Origin: Gigantopelta aegis
Lineage: Eukaryota; Mollusca; Gastropoda; Neomphalida; Peltospiridae
Assembly (NCBI RefSeq): GCF_016097555.1
Contig: NC_054704.1
Location: 24,048,238 to 24,112,237 of the forward strand
Reading direction: 5' to 3'
Length of the DNA stretch: 64,000 nucleotides
Shown: one piece after another, positions 11,773 through 22,952 of the stretch
Layout of the letters: each line of letters begins with the position of its first letter
How positions within the stretch are numbered: the first letter of the stretch is position 1
Program-made: the position numbers and the translations under genes
The notes under the pieces: model-generated
Seen by the model: only the letters and a program-made list of their open reading frames with translations
Database searches by the model: none
What the model was told of the DNA's origin: nothing

Positions 11773-12029
11773 AAGGTCATGTTTTAAATGTATTATTAAA
11801 GTGCTATTACAGTGCTATTACAATAAACACTATCGAATAAAACATTTATTTAACTATATTCATTTTTGTAATTACTTATTTGATTTAGTTTGTTTATAAT
11901 GGGGATGACAACCGGTGACAGTAACAGCCAATATGACTGACAATCTGGGGCTAGTGGAACCAGGGCTAGTGGAATCAGGGCTAGTGGGGCTAACTCAAAC
12001 TAATTTGTATTACCGTACTTTCCTAGTTT

Positions 12030-12330
12030 ACGCTTGCTGTCAGTTGAACTATCTCGTAATGATAAAATATTCATGTGTCGATTAAATCTGCATGCATTTA
12101 TCACTGCAGGTGGGTTTTGTGCAATTTAATTTTATATTCAGCACACATTTGTTTTATTACAAAAGACATCGTTTTTGTAATTATATTTTAAGCTTATATC
12201 TTTACAGCACAATCTTCCAGAAAATACATTAATGTTTCATGAACGATTTTCAGTCGTTTTTTTCTTTGTTTTTTGTTTTTCTTCTTGTCACAAATCAGTT
12301 TATATGCAAGTTTATATTAAATATTGATTA
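12030..12330 (-). repeat. third partial copy of lectin-associated flank
   Basis: Blocks such as TTAATGTTTCATGAACGATT and GTTTACGCTTGCTGTCAGTT resemble sequence near 2635 and 2876 and near 10810. No exon is attached. Confidence 0.3.
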
Positions 12331-12811
12331 ATAGAACCTTTTTATTAAAAACAAAATACAACGTTAGAAATGACTGTTTGCAGTACAATAGCTGAGATTT
12401 GTTAAAAATAAATGTTTTGAAACTACAAAACCAAGTTACGAAGTGCCAGTAACCATTATTTCAACATATCAGGACAATATTCCCCTGGACAGTGCCCCCA
12501 GCCCCCACTAATACACTGTTGGCACACCCTTTATGTGACAGCACAATCAAAAATATCCATCAAAGCAAACACACGAATGCAATGAAAAGTTTATCTGACA
12601 ACACAGCAATGCAATGATTAAAATTGAATGTTGTGGGCAGTCCCACGAAGGTAGTCCACGATAGGGCGATTCTTTCAGTCTGCCAAGACTGTCCTCAGAC
12701 GTTGTGGAATAACTTTGTATTTACCGCGCTGGGGAGGGGAGGGGGGGGGGGAGAGAGCTGCCTCACCTACAGTAGTAACAGCATTCCATACTAGGACGTG
12801 ATAGAAGGTGG

Positions 12812-13102
12812 AACGAAGCCCATTGATGAAGCGCTCGCTTGATCCGCGACCGGCCTGGGATTGATTCCTGTAGGTGGCCCATTAGGTTAATTCTCGTTCA
12901 AGCCAGTGCACCACGAATGGTATATCAAAGGTCGTGGTATGTGCTATCCTGTCTATAGGATAGTGCGTATAAAAGATCCATTGCTACTGATGGGAAAATG
13001 TAGAGGGTTTCCTCTTTAAGGCTATATGTCAAATGTTTGACATCCAATAGCTGGATAAATAAATCAATGTGCTCTAGTGGTGATAAACAAAACAAACTTT
13101 AA
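12812..13102 (+). mobile_element. type A-head SINE with type B tail
   Basis: The head and body are type A (AAGCGCTCGCTTGATCCGCG, CCAGTGCACCACGAATGG, AAAAGATCCATTGCTACTG). The tail is the alternative B tail (AAATGTTTGACATCCAATAG, then GTGCTCTAGTGGTG and AACAAAACAAACTTT). It illustrates exchange of modules between SINE families. Confidence 0.7.
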
Positions 13103-13104
13103 CC

Positions 13105-13540
13105 TTAGCATCTGGCGGTGCTAGCATATCATAACTTTGCAACCAATGAAAGTAGCTGCACAAATTTTACCACCCAAAATGTTTATATTACCCCCACCCC
13201 TTTCCCTACAAACCGATATATGATATTTAAAATTGGTTTAATATTGAGGTGACAAGAGGTCAAAACGTCATGACATTTTGGTGATTTAAAAAATCTGACA
13301 CCTTGGCATTAATGGTACTACTGCTTCATGTATGATGGATATATTTCACCTTAACTGAATGATAGATACCCTGTGAATAATTAAAGGGGTCATTTTAAAA
13401 TTGTTTTGAAAAGAAATGCTTTCACAACAAACGACAGAAAAGTGTGAAAATATCATAATTATTTCGGCTCTGGCCATGGACTATATAGCATGTATTATTA
13501 TCTCACCATACGTTCGGTTAATAAACCAACAACCCCACCA
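13105..13540. other. non-coding sequence
   Basis: No gene, repeat family or RNA is recognised in this stretch. Confidence 0.35.
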
Positions 13541-13551
13541 ATAATAGTAAC

Positions 13552-13740
13552 TCCCCCCCCCCCCCCCCAAAAAAAAAAAAAACCCAACAAAAAAACAACA
13601 ACAACAAAAAAACAAACAAAAAACAACAACAACAAAAAACAACCCCCAATACCAAGTACTACAACAACAACAGCAACAAACAAAACAAAAATAAATAAAC
13701 AAAAACAAACAAAACAAAACAAACAAACAACAAAACCCAA
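13552..13740. repeat. poly(C)-poly(A) and (ACA)n low-complexity tract
   Basis: A run of C is followed by a run of A and then nearly 150 bases made almost only of A and C. Open frames on both strands are artefacts of composition. Confidence 0.85.
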
Positions 13741-13880
13741 CAAACTAAATCAGAACAGTTTATTCACTCTGGCCGTTCAGCAAAATAATTTGAGGATAAT
13801 ATAAGAAATAATAATAATACTCATGTGAAAGAATGGTTTACATGAGAATTGTATAAATAAAAATGCACATCAAACAATAG

Positions 13881-15190
13881 CATATGGTGCACAATATGCA
13901 TGGTTTATTAAGCTAGGTAACATATGGTGCACAATATACATGGTTTATTAAGCTAGGTAACATATGGTGCACAATATACATGGTTTATTAAGCTAGGTAA
14001 CATATTGTGACGGAACATGCTCTTAATTTTGTTTTCGCCTGTGGCGATATTAATTGTTTTAGAGGGCCGTGTGCAGTTCCAATATGCACTTAAGCCCAGG
14101 TGGGCACTTTGTTACGTAATACCTCTGCGCGACAGTGGTCGAGCTGTACCCTTTAATACACACCCAGTCCAGATGTGGAGGCCATGTCGCCAGTAGTTAC
14201 GTAATACCTCCGCTAGTTCGGTACGATCGGGGTATTGCTGGCGAACTAGGCGACGACCAGTCTAGGCTTCTAAGAAAAATATGCCGGCTTGGAAATATCA
14301 CTTGATAGGGGGAGGACCGCGTTGTGCCCCCAGGCGATATTCGGAATTTATGATAAATAGCTAGGGTTTTAGAGATATCAGAGAGAAACAAAAGGAAGGC
14401 TCCAGGGGATCGTTGTCCGTCCGGACTGGTAAATATTTTATTTCTGCTCTGTGTATAACCTTGATGTGATTGATGTGACTTTAAATATTTTAATACTGTA
14501 TTATACCAATATTATTTAGACGGTGCTGCCGGTCATCTGACGCAGTAAACTGTAGGCTCACTGTTCTAATATGTATAAAGCTTAACCAGTCATCCTAGAG
14601 GACCTAGGTAAACTGTAGGTTAGTGTCTTTATTGTGATAGGTACCAGTATTAAGTCTGTATTACAAGGTTACTGAATGAGTAGTTAAGGGTTAATTAAAA
14701 ATTAACCAGTTAGGAATAGAGTTGTAATTCCTTTATTAATTAAGTTCCCCTGGAAGCGTTTCTCAATTATCACACGTGTGGGTGTTGTGTCACGGTGAAG
14801 TGATTAGAGTATTGTGTAAACTAGACACCTAGTGATTAACTAATTAAGTGATTAGTTCTGGGTTGTTATTATATTTGTTGTTGTTAATTAACTACTGCGG
14901 CAGTACATTTGTCTGCGTAGTAGTAATACAGATTCCAAAGTGTATAGTGTTTTTGTTGTGTTTTCTAGCGAACTAAACGTGCTATATTACATATACTTTA
15001 TATAAGATCTTATCTCTGATCATACCTAGACGAGCCACGCGGGTATAACTGCCCGTTACAGAGAGATCTAATAGATATACAGTTAGGAGAGATATTTGGA
15101 TAATCGTGTTTCATTCAGTTATGGGTATTGTAGGATCCCCGTGACACATATGGTGCACAATATACATGGTTTATTAAGCTAGGTAACATT
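13881..15190 (+). repeat. 40-bp tandem repeat, four copies, split by a solo LTR
   Basis: The unit starts CATATGGTGCACAATAT and ends AAGCTAGGTAA. Three full copies run 13881-14000. A fourth begins at 14001, is interrupted after CATAT by the LTR, and resumes at 15147-15186. Confidence 0.85.
14006..15146. mobile_element. solo LTR of a retrotransposon, 1141 bp
   Basis: The element begins TGTGACGGAACATG and ends CCCCGTGACA, the usual TG...CA ends of LTRs. It is flanked by a perfect 5-bp target duplication CATAT (14001-14005 and 15147-15151). The pre-insertion site can be reconstructed because it sits in a 40-bp tandem repeat. No gag or pol frame lies inside, so it is a solo LTR left by recombination between two LTRs. 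Length and TSD fit Ty3/Gypsy-type elements, but the family is inferred. Transcriptional orientation cannot be set from the ends alone. Confidence 0.85.
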
Positions 15191-16110
15191 TGGTGGTGCA
15201 TTTGGGCAAACAAATGCAGCCAGATGCAAGTTTGCATTTGAAAAGAAACCCCCAAAAAACAAAACAAATATGCATACAACACGAACATCAATAAACAAAG
15301 TACTTTTTCTTTTGAATTAGCTTTTTTGGCCAATTAATATTTTTAAATATTCACCAAATTCAGTTTTTATTCGCATTTGGCAGTTTCACTAATAATAGTT
15401 TAAACGCTGAATATATCACTCTGGCAAGTCTACCATAATATATTAATATGTTATGCACGATTAGATTACCGGGTGTGCACTGGCCCACTGGCTGCATACT
15501 ATCTGGGTAATATAATATATTATCTCGCCTTCATGTAAAATCCTTTAATCTCATTGGTTGTTTGCCGTTGGACAAAATCCCTTATACCCCTGTGGGCGGA
15601 GCCAAATTCTTTTATACCCCGTCTGTAATTTCCAACAGTTTCCAGTTCAATTAATGCTAAAGCAATAATTAGATTATAAATAACATTGATAATCAATCAA
15701 GTATACATAATTAATTTTATTTTTACCATAAAATACACTATTTCAATACTTTTAAAAGCTGCAATGTTGAACTCGGCCACTTAATTACGGTCGTTGTGTT
15801 ATTGTATTAATGCGCGAATAGCAACATTTTTTTTTTTTTTTTTTAATATTTATATTTTTTTACTACATACATTTCTGATAAAAAAAAGTGTTTTAATTAA
15901 AAAAAATTATTAATATCTCTTTCAGACAATTTCGTATTACAAATATTTGAAGTTAAAAACTCGTTTATCGATGGAACTATTTTTCGTCACTGGCAAGTGG
16001 TTTCGTTCGCGTGCGCGTGGTACGGCTCCGTTAATAAATTGTTAACAATTATTGTCTGGCGTTATTTTGATTATTTGGCTATATGGTTTAACATGTCGGC
16101 AAGATAAATT
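15191..16110. other. AT-rich non-coding sequence
   Basis: No gene is seen. It contains a poly(T) tract near 15828-15843. The 15520-16080 part may belong to the element that carries the following hairpin, but I cannot define its ends. Confidence 0.35.
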
Positions 16111-16111
16111 C

Positions 16112-16251
16112 GTTGTAGAAGCATCTCTCAGGGTATATGTCTTTTTATGTACCCTTTGTGTGCTCTTTTATCCCCTCGCCTTCGGCTCGGGGTAAAAGAA
16201 CACACAGAGGGTACATAAAAAGACATATACCTCTCGTGATGCTTCTACAAC
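16112..16251. repeat. 140-bp near-perfect hairpin (foldback MITE-like)
   Basis: GTTGTAGAAGCATC at 16112 pairs with GATGCTTCTACAAC at the right end, and GGTATATGTCTTTTTATGTA pairs with TACATAAAAAGACATATACC. The stem continues through ACACAC/GTGTG and CCCC/GGGG blocks to a loop containing CGCCTTCGG. The stem is about 60 bp. Such structures are typical of foldback MITEs; an RNA role is not supported. Confidence 0.8.
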
Positions 16252-16499
16252 TTATATTATATATATACATATTTTAAAAATGTACGCATTTACATCAATG
16301 TGTGTGCTTAGCACTGAACACGAGTATTACATTTTCTTGATAACAGGGAATAACTCGGCTGGTTAATTATTGATGAAACAAATGATTACTAAACTCGCCT
16401 GGGAAATAACAAACTCATCATAACAGCATGCAAAATTGTCAACGAATCAGTAATGTGCATCTTGTTAGATAAAGTGATACCTAAAAAGATAATACGGGA

Positions 16500-16745
16500 C
16501 ACACACCCAGGTGAGGGGTGGGCGTTGAGGATGGGGGGGGGGGGGGGTATTTGGATTACATATTATATAATAGGATGAAAAAAGGTAAAGGTTTGTGGCC
16601 TCAAGTGGGGTGACACATTATTCCCCTCCCTTCCCAGCACTGCTCCACTATCCAGGAATGTGGTGTATCAAAGACCGCGATGTGATTTTCTGTATATATA
16701 CATATCTTCATAACAGTAGGGAAATATAAAATACAAATGTCATAA
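16500..16745 (+). repeat. interspersed repeat of unknown class, copy 2
   Basis: It shares ordered blocks with 6100-6335 (GGCCTCAAGTGGGGTGACAC, GTATCAAAGACCGCGATGTG, CTGTATATATAC). A G run lies at 16534-16547. Confidence 0.45.
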
Positions 16746-16930
16746 CTAATGATTGGAACAGAGATCAGCTTTCAAAAAAGACTGCCTATGAAAGAACGTT
16801 CATGGCTGCATACCCTAACACCCAAACACAGCCGAAAATGTGCACGTGCAATACGCAGTAGCCCCGTACACGCAATAGCCCCGTACACGCAGTAGCCCCG
16901 TACACGTGGGTTGGGAGTCATTCGCGATTT

Positions 16931-17255
16931 GGGGTGGGGTGTAGCCCAGTGGTAAAGCGCTCGCTCGATGCGCGGTCGGTCTGGGATCGATCCCCGTCGG
17001 TTGGCCCATTGGGATAGTTCTCGTTCTAGCCAGTGCACCACGACTGGCATATCAAAGGCCGTGGTTTGTACTACCCTGTCTGTGGGATGGTGCATATAAA
17101 AGATCCCTTGCTGCTAATCGAAAAGAGTATCCCATGAAGTGGCAACAGTCGGTTTCCTCTCTCAATATCTGTGTGGTTCTTAACCATATGTCTGACGCCA
17201 TATAACTGTAAAATAAAATGTGTTGAGTGCGTCATTAAATAAAACATTTCCTTCG
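16931..17255 (+). mobile_element. full-length type A SINE with perfect TSD
   Basis: It starts GGGGTGGGGTGTAGCCCAGT with a recognisable A box and B box, contains CCAGTGCACCACGACTGGCA and AAAAGATCCCTTGCTGCTAA, and ends with GTCATTAAATAAAACATTTC. A perfect 10-bp target duplication TTCGCGATTT flanks it (16921-16930 and 17256-17265). Confidence 0.88.
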
Positions 17256-17392
17256 TTCGCGATTTTGACACTTCACAGAGTGGTCGATAAATCTGTTAAT
17301 TTTGCTGAATCTCATGATCAATTAACCTTTATTCTTTGGATGTTATGCACTGTTTGTCTTTGAATTAGTGATGCGGCGTCTACAACATGAAC

Positions 17393-17796
17393 AAAGTAAA
17401 GTTTGTTTTATTTAACGACGCCACTAGAGCACATTGATTTTTTATCTTATCATCGGCTATTGCACGTCAAACATATGGTCATTCTGACACTGTTTTTTTT
17501 TTTTAGAGGAAACCCGCTGTCGCCACATAGGCTACTCTTTTTACGACAGGCAGCAAGGGATATTTTATTTGCGCTTCCCACAGGCAGGATAGCACAAACC
17601 ATGGAATGTGTTGAACCGGTTATGGATCACTGGTCGGTGCAAGTGGTTTACACCTACCCATTGAGCCTTGCGGAGCACTCACTCGGGGTTTCGAGTCGGT
17701 ATCTGGATTAAAAATCCCATGCCTCGACTGGGATCCGAACCCAGTACCTACCAGCCTGTAGACCGATGGCCTACCACGATGCCACCGAGGCCGGTC
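17393..17796 (-). mobile_element. type C-head SINE with type B tail
   Basis: The head at the right end (CCACCGAGGCCGG in reverse) and body are type C. The tail at the left end (AAAGTTTGTTTTATTTAACG, CCACTAGAGCACATTGATTT, CATCGGCTATTG) is type B. The same head-tail combination occurs at 58722-59092. Confidence 0.8.
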
Positions 17797-17974
17797 TAAG
17801 GAAAAAGTACCCTCAGTGGATGATCTTGTACTGTTGGTGGTTAAAGTACTCTAAAATACAGCCTATTACATTCTGAAGTGTGTCATTTTCCTACAACTAT
17901 TCCTAGCACGGATAGGAAACATACAGTAAGGTTATTCACATACCCGGTATATTTTTACAAAAATAAAGGAAGGA

Positions 17975-18625
17975 AGGAAGGAAATGTTTTATTTAACGAT
18001 GCACTCAACACATTTTTATTTCTGGCTATATGGAAAGAAAGAAAGAAATGTTTTATTTAACGACGCACTCAACACATTTTATTTACGGCTATATGGCGTC
18101 AGACATATGGTTAAGGACCACACAGATTTTGAGAGAAAACCCGCTGTCGCCACTACATGGGCTACTCTTCCGATTAGCAGCAAGGGATCTTTTATTTGTG
18201 CTTCCCACAGGCAGGATAGCACAAACCATGGCCTTTGTTGAACCAGTTATGGATCACTGGTCGGTGCAAGTGGTTTACACCTACCCATTGAGCCTTGCAG
18301 AGCACTCACTCAGGGTTTGCAGTCGGTCTCTGGATTAAAAATCCCATGCCTCGACTGGGATCCGAACCCAGTACCTACCAGCCTGTAGACCGATGCCTTG
18401 CCACGACGCCACCGAGGCCGGTTTCTGGCTATATGGCGTCAGACAGGAAGGGATCTTTTATATGCACCATCCCACAGACAGGATAGTACATACCATGGCC
18501 TTTGTTACACCAGTTGTGGAGCACTGGCTGGAACAAGAAATAGCCCAATGGGTCCACCGACAGGGATTGATCCCAGACTTACCTCACATCAAGCGAATAT
18601 TTAATCCACTGGGCTATATCCCGCC
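17975..18625 (-). mobile_element. type A SINE split by a nested SINE
   Basis: The tail part lies at about 17975-18033 and the head part at 18437-18625 (ending ACTGGGCTATATCCCGCCCC in reverse). The two parts join once the nested type C SINE and one copy of its target duplication are removed, although part of the tail region is missing. Confidence 0.8.
18034..18421 (-). mobile_element. full-length type C SINE nested in a type A SINE
   Basis: On the minus strand it runs from CCGGCCTCGGTGGCGTCGTG to a tail ending AACATTTCTTTCTTTCTTT. A perfect 15-bp target duplication TTTCTGGCTATATGG lies at 18019-18033 and 18422-18436. This fixes both boundaries and shows that type C was active after the type A copy had been inserted. 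Confidence 0.92.
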
Positions 18626-19205
18626 CCACTTTTACAAAAATAGAAAATGAAAATTACAAATAACAAATTGTAAATATACCCTGATCATTTAGATAATGGA
18701 TTAATCCATCATATTCATATTTAATTTTCAGTGTCTGCATAAGAAGACATTTATTTAGCTGAAATTAACATTACATATAAAATGGAAAATCTACCCTGAT
18801 AAAATTGAAATCTGAAGTTTATCATTTTTGCAAAATCTACCCCAGCATATATAGTACATGTGCAGCTTTGGTGCAGTCTAAAGCCCTGACATTAGCCAAA
18901 TATCATGTACCACATTGTTAGGTCAGTTGTTAGGTCATTTAACCCTCACCGTACCTGTAGGTGGTAGATTATGAATTAACCCACGATTATATATTCATTT
19001 TTACATATACTGTATATATATTCATGTTTACATATCTGATAAAGACGTTATCCCCAACCAAAAAAACCCCCAAAAACCCCCAACCCCTCCCCCCCCAAAA
19101 AAAAAAACCCAACAAAACAAAAACAAACTATGCGATATATTATATTATTCACGTATTATTAATATTGTGTCACGTTTACAAACGATTAACTTTACAGTGT
19201 TGTTT
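18626..19205. other. AT-rich non-coding sequence
   Basis: No gene is recognised. A C/A-rich low-complexity tract lies at about 19058-19128. Confidence 0.35.
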
Positions 19206-19264
19206 GTAGTCCGATACATCTGTCAAACTCAGTTGCTGAGTTGACGGCAGGTGTATCGGACTAC
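19206..19264. repeat. 59-bp hairpin
   Basis: GTAGTCCGATACATCTG pairs with CAGGTGTATCGGACTAC (one mismatch), and AACTCAG pairs with CTGAGTT around a short loop. It is probably the end or core of a MITE. Confidence 0.7.
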
Positions 19265-19664
19265 GTACTAACGTAGGTACGTCAAAACATCGGAAGTACA
19301 GATTAGAAGAAAAAAACACATTGAAAAACGCTCAGTTATAAAACTGATTTGTATTACTTAATATGTTATTAAATGCTCGTTACCAGGGAATTAGACCTAC
19401 TCGTTCATATTTATGTTTATTTCCCGCGGAAACATATCAGACTGGTTTGTGACATGGGGCGTGGCTTACGAAAAAGGGCGTAGTTTAAAATCGCATTCCG
19501 CGAGATGTTACATCCTGGTGGCTACGATTAAGTATTTCCCGACTCAACTACTCGCCAACCAGAGTCGGCGGTGACGTATAAATCTAGGTTTACATTATCA
19601 CTATGGAAATTGGAATATTAGTCAACATGCACACCGTTATCTGCATAGGGTGTCGTCTCCATAG

Positions 19665-19673
19665 ACTCCTTCC

Positions 19674-19731
<58 letters not shown>

Positions 19732-19776
19732 TAACACGCAGACATACATACATAATACGCAGACATACATACATAC

Positions 19777-19811
<35 letters not shown>

Positions 19812-19822
19812 TGTCTGCGTGT

Positions 19823-19876
<54 letters not shown>

Positions 19877-19885
19877 GGAAGGAGT
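19665..19885. repeat. 221-bp palindrome made of microsatellites
   Basis: ACTCCTTCCAACACAC then (CA)n, ACATACATAACACGCAGACA and (CATA)n on the left are mirrored by (TATG)n, TGTCTGCGTGTTATGTGTG, (TG)n and TGTGTTGGAAGGAGT on the right. The unique sequence at both outer ends and beside the centre shows a true inverted duplication rather than two chance microsatellites. Confidence 0.85.
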
Positions 19886-19889
19886 ATAC

Positions 19890-19925
<36 letters not shown>

Positions 19926-19945
19926 ATGTATATATATATATACTG
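19886..19945. repeat. (TA)n/(TG)n microsatellite
   Basis: Alternating TATATA and TGTGTG runs directly follow the palindrome. Confidence 0.8.
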
Positions 19946-19966
19946 ATGGAAAGAAATGAGATATAT

Positions 19967-20110
19967 AGAATAATACATGAGTGGCCGTTAGATACCATTT
20001 ATCTCACAACGAGTTGTTTTAAAATGTATCTAACGAGCGAAAACGAGTTTGGTACGTTTTTAAACAACAAGTTGTGAGATGGTGTCTAACGGACACGAAT
20101 GTATTATTCT
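19967..20110. repeat. 144-bp foldback MITE-like hairpin
   Basis: AGAATAATACATGAGTGGCC at the left pairs with the right end (GGACACGAATGTATTATTCT) with few mismatches. GTTAGATACCATTTATCTCA pairs with TGAGATGGTGTCTAAC, and CAACGAGTTGTTT pairs with AAACAACAAGTTG. No coding capacity. Confidence 0.75.
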
Positions 20111-20449
20111 AGTTCTTATATATCCTCAAAAACCAGGTTTTAAGCCTGATGCATTATTGCTCAAAGTTTTAATAAAGAATTGAATACAGAATTTAAGTGA
20201 TATAGAAGCGATATTAAAACTTTAACTAACAAACAAACACACAAATAAATAAACAAACACTTTATTACTTCATTGGTCATGTTACATGACATGATGAAGA
20301 AAATATTTGTCAGACATAGAAAAAAAAAATGTAACACTTGAGGGATATGGTAGTTTCCTGCAACACGGTTTTTAAATTTTAAGAGATTGTTTTAAAAATT
20401 ATTGTTACAAATTGAGATAGATTTCTTAATACTGGCAAACTTTTACTAT

Positions 20450-21910
20450 TAAACAATTAGTGAACTTTTAGAATATTTGACCTGAACAAAAAGTGTGACT
20501 TAATATATTTCTTACGAGTATCGACAACAAATGGACAGATAAAAAGATAATGATATTTATCACCTAATTCATCTTGGTTACAAAGGGTACGTTTCCTTTC
20601 TTCTCGTGGTCTATATTCCCACCTGCTCTTTTTAACAGGGAGTTGATGGTTACCTAATCTCAATTTTGTAATAGGTATTGATAGTTGCTTAGGAAACAAG
20701 AGTAGGTAATTTTCTAAATTAATATTATATTTAATAATACGATAAAAGAGAGATTTGGGGGAATTTGATACTAAATCGTGCCAGTTTTGAACACATTGAT
20801 CAGATATTCTTTGATCAGATAGTCCCAAATCCTCTAAAGAGGTTTTAATATATTTTAGCCATTCATAATCATGTTTTTTTAATCAGATAAAAGTAAATTA
20901 TCCATAATTACTGAAATTTTATGTTGTTTATCAGATACAAGTTTAGCCCAATACGTTATAATTCGCTGTCTTGTTATACCTGATATTGTCTGTCTACCAC
21001 GTTCTGCATATAACATATAATGGGGTGTACTTCTTTTAACATTCAATATATATTTTAGAAAACCCGTTTGGACCTTTTTTATCATATCTATTTTGCTAAA
21101 ACCCCATTTTTCTGAACCATAAGTAAGAACAGGGAATATTGTTTGATCAAAAACCAACAACTGGCAATCCAAGGGTAAATTCAAATTTCTAGGTAAATGT
21201 TTTGGGTTTTTTGCCTCATTCATTATGGCTGTTTTCGCAGTAAGAAAACGTCATGTTTTGTTAAATACAGTACCTAAATATTTATACTGATCGACTATCT
21301 CCACATTATTATTATCGTATTTAAAGTTTACATTAAATCTTTTAGATCCAAAACCTACAGTTTTTGTTTTGTGAACATTCAGTTTCAATTTCCATAGTTT
21401 ACAATACTTATCAAAATAATCTACGTTTTTCTGTAAATCATCAACATTATCTGCAAATAGTAACGTGTCATTAGCATAAAGGAGGGCAATTATATTTTTA
21501 CTTAATGTTAACAGTTCATCGTCTGGTATTTCTATTCCAGTACAGGTTTTTTCAAACAAATATTGTTCTAAGTCATTCAAATACAGATAAATAAATAAAT
21601 AAATAAATACATAAATTTTCTCCTTGTCTAACACCAATTTCGGAATATTTATTACTACTACTTTTAAACTTATTTAACAATTTCTAATACTCTTTAGGAG
21701 AGTTTTTACACATATTGTGGATTTTATTTTGCATATAAATTGGATGGGTTTTTTAAATATAAATCTTCATCGCTTTTGTATATTGTTTACTTGCAACAGT
21801 TAAAAGACGTTTATTTTCATCCGATTTTAATGCTTATACATATTCTTTGCAGTGTGGTACTTTTTTCTTGCAAATTTGTATTTCCTACCATATAGCATGG
21901 TTTATGCGTT
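20450..21910 (-). mobile_element. CR1-like non-LTR retrotransposon remnant (reverse transcriptase to 3-prime zinc knuckle)
   Basis: Read on the minus strand, three degenerate coding blocks follow one another. Near 21900-21680 is the linker before the RT (KSDENKRLLTVASKQYTKAM, then NSPKEY-stop-KLLNK). Near 21650-21250 is part of the RT, with GVRQGENL, YLNDLEQYLFE and LLYANDTLLFADNVDDLQ. Near 21223-20457 is the C-terminal part, with VLTYGSEKWGF and a CNQDELGDKYHYLFICP zinc-knuckle-like motif. The catalytic YADD box reads YAND, an (ATAA)n run shifts the frame between GVRQGENL and YLNDL, and the first half of the RT is deleted. The element is dead. Family assignment (CR1/L2 clade) is by motif style only. 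Confidence 0.75.
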
Positions 21911-22620
21911 TAGACATTAAAACAGTTGGTGGTAGTTGGGGTCGAAACGTTTGATTAGCTGATAACTTAAAACATATTTTCAATTTCTAAAACAATATTA
22001 TTTACAAATAATTCACCATAAACTTGTGTACTCTCGCTAAATGATTTTAAAATGTCATTTAATTACTTTTGATTGGTCAATATTATTAATAAAGTCACAC
22101 TTATGATTTTCTTTCCATTTACCAACTTCGTGCACCTTGTTTTGTAATCAACGTATGTCATCATAGCTTTCTCGTCCGTGATTAGTCCATCAATAATTGG
22201 ATATTCAGCCAGTAAATTAACAGGTCGCCGGTACCAATAGACAATTAAATAGGTGACCTGGAACTGTGTAGGTAATTGAATAGCCCAGTCCAACAGTGAT
22301 TAAGTAGTCCACGGTTAACTAATAATATGTTGTTTTCAGTGCCGGTGTTGCGAAATATATCCGCCCCTACCCCAGTAAATCGCCGACCGGCGATTCTGTT
22401 TCGTTTTAAAATCGCCCCCGGAGAGGGGATAAGGTTAGGGGAGTTTTTATTTCATGGGTCGGGGCGATTCTAGTTCAAGGGGGGGAGGTTTTATTTCAAA
22501 ATAGATTCGCCGGAGGGGGGGGGGGGGACTTTGAGGGGGCGATTCTATTACGTGACACCGGATTTTCTGTCCCTGGTCAGATCCCTGGCTATATTTCGTG
22601 GTATATTGGTACGCACAAAG
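21911..22620. other. non-coding sequence with G-rich tracts
   Basis: No gene is recognised. G-rich stretches occur at about 22470-22535. Confidence 0.35.
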
Positions 22621-22743
22621 AGCTCTCACTCACTCAGTGCCGGATGACTTATATTAATCTTTATGTAAAAGGCAGTAATTGCAGTCTCGACCCTTAGGGT
22701 GGACGGAATACACGGCACAAACACACTGTTGGTCGTCTGTACA

Positions 22744-22844
<101 letters not shown>

Positions 22845-22904
22845 ATTCCGCCTAATGTCATTGCCCCCCCTCCTCCACAATGGATTTTCTGGATCCGCCA
22901 TTGG

Positions 22905-22952
<48 letters not shown>

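Larger units (their letters stand above)
11166..11995. mobile_element. possible DNA transposon bounded by inverted GGGCTAGTGG-type repeats
   Basis: About 45 bp near 11168-11215 (CACTAGCCCTGGTACCACTA) is inverted relative to 11945-11990 (repeats of GGGCTAGTGGAAC/TC). The interior contains a FLYWCH zinc-finger fragment and local direct duplications. The flanks on both sides resemble parts of the lectin 5-prime region near 2.3-2.9 kb, as if this segment had been inserted. Mutator-like elements with FLYWCH domains are known in animals, but no transposase core is seen here. Confidence 0.35.

Noticed and set aside
13881..14000. Regularly spaced repeats that look CRISPR-like
   Set aside because: The copies are directly adjacent 40-bp units with no unique spacers, and the genome is eukaryotic.
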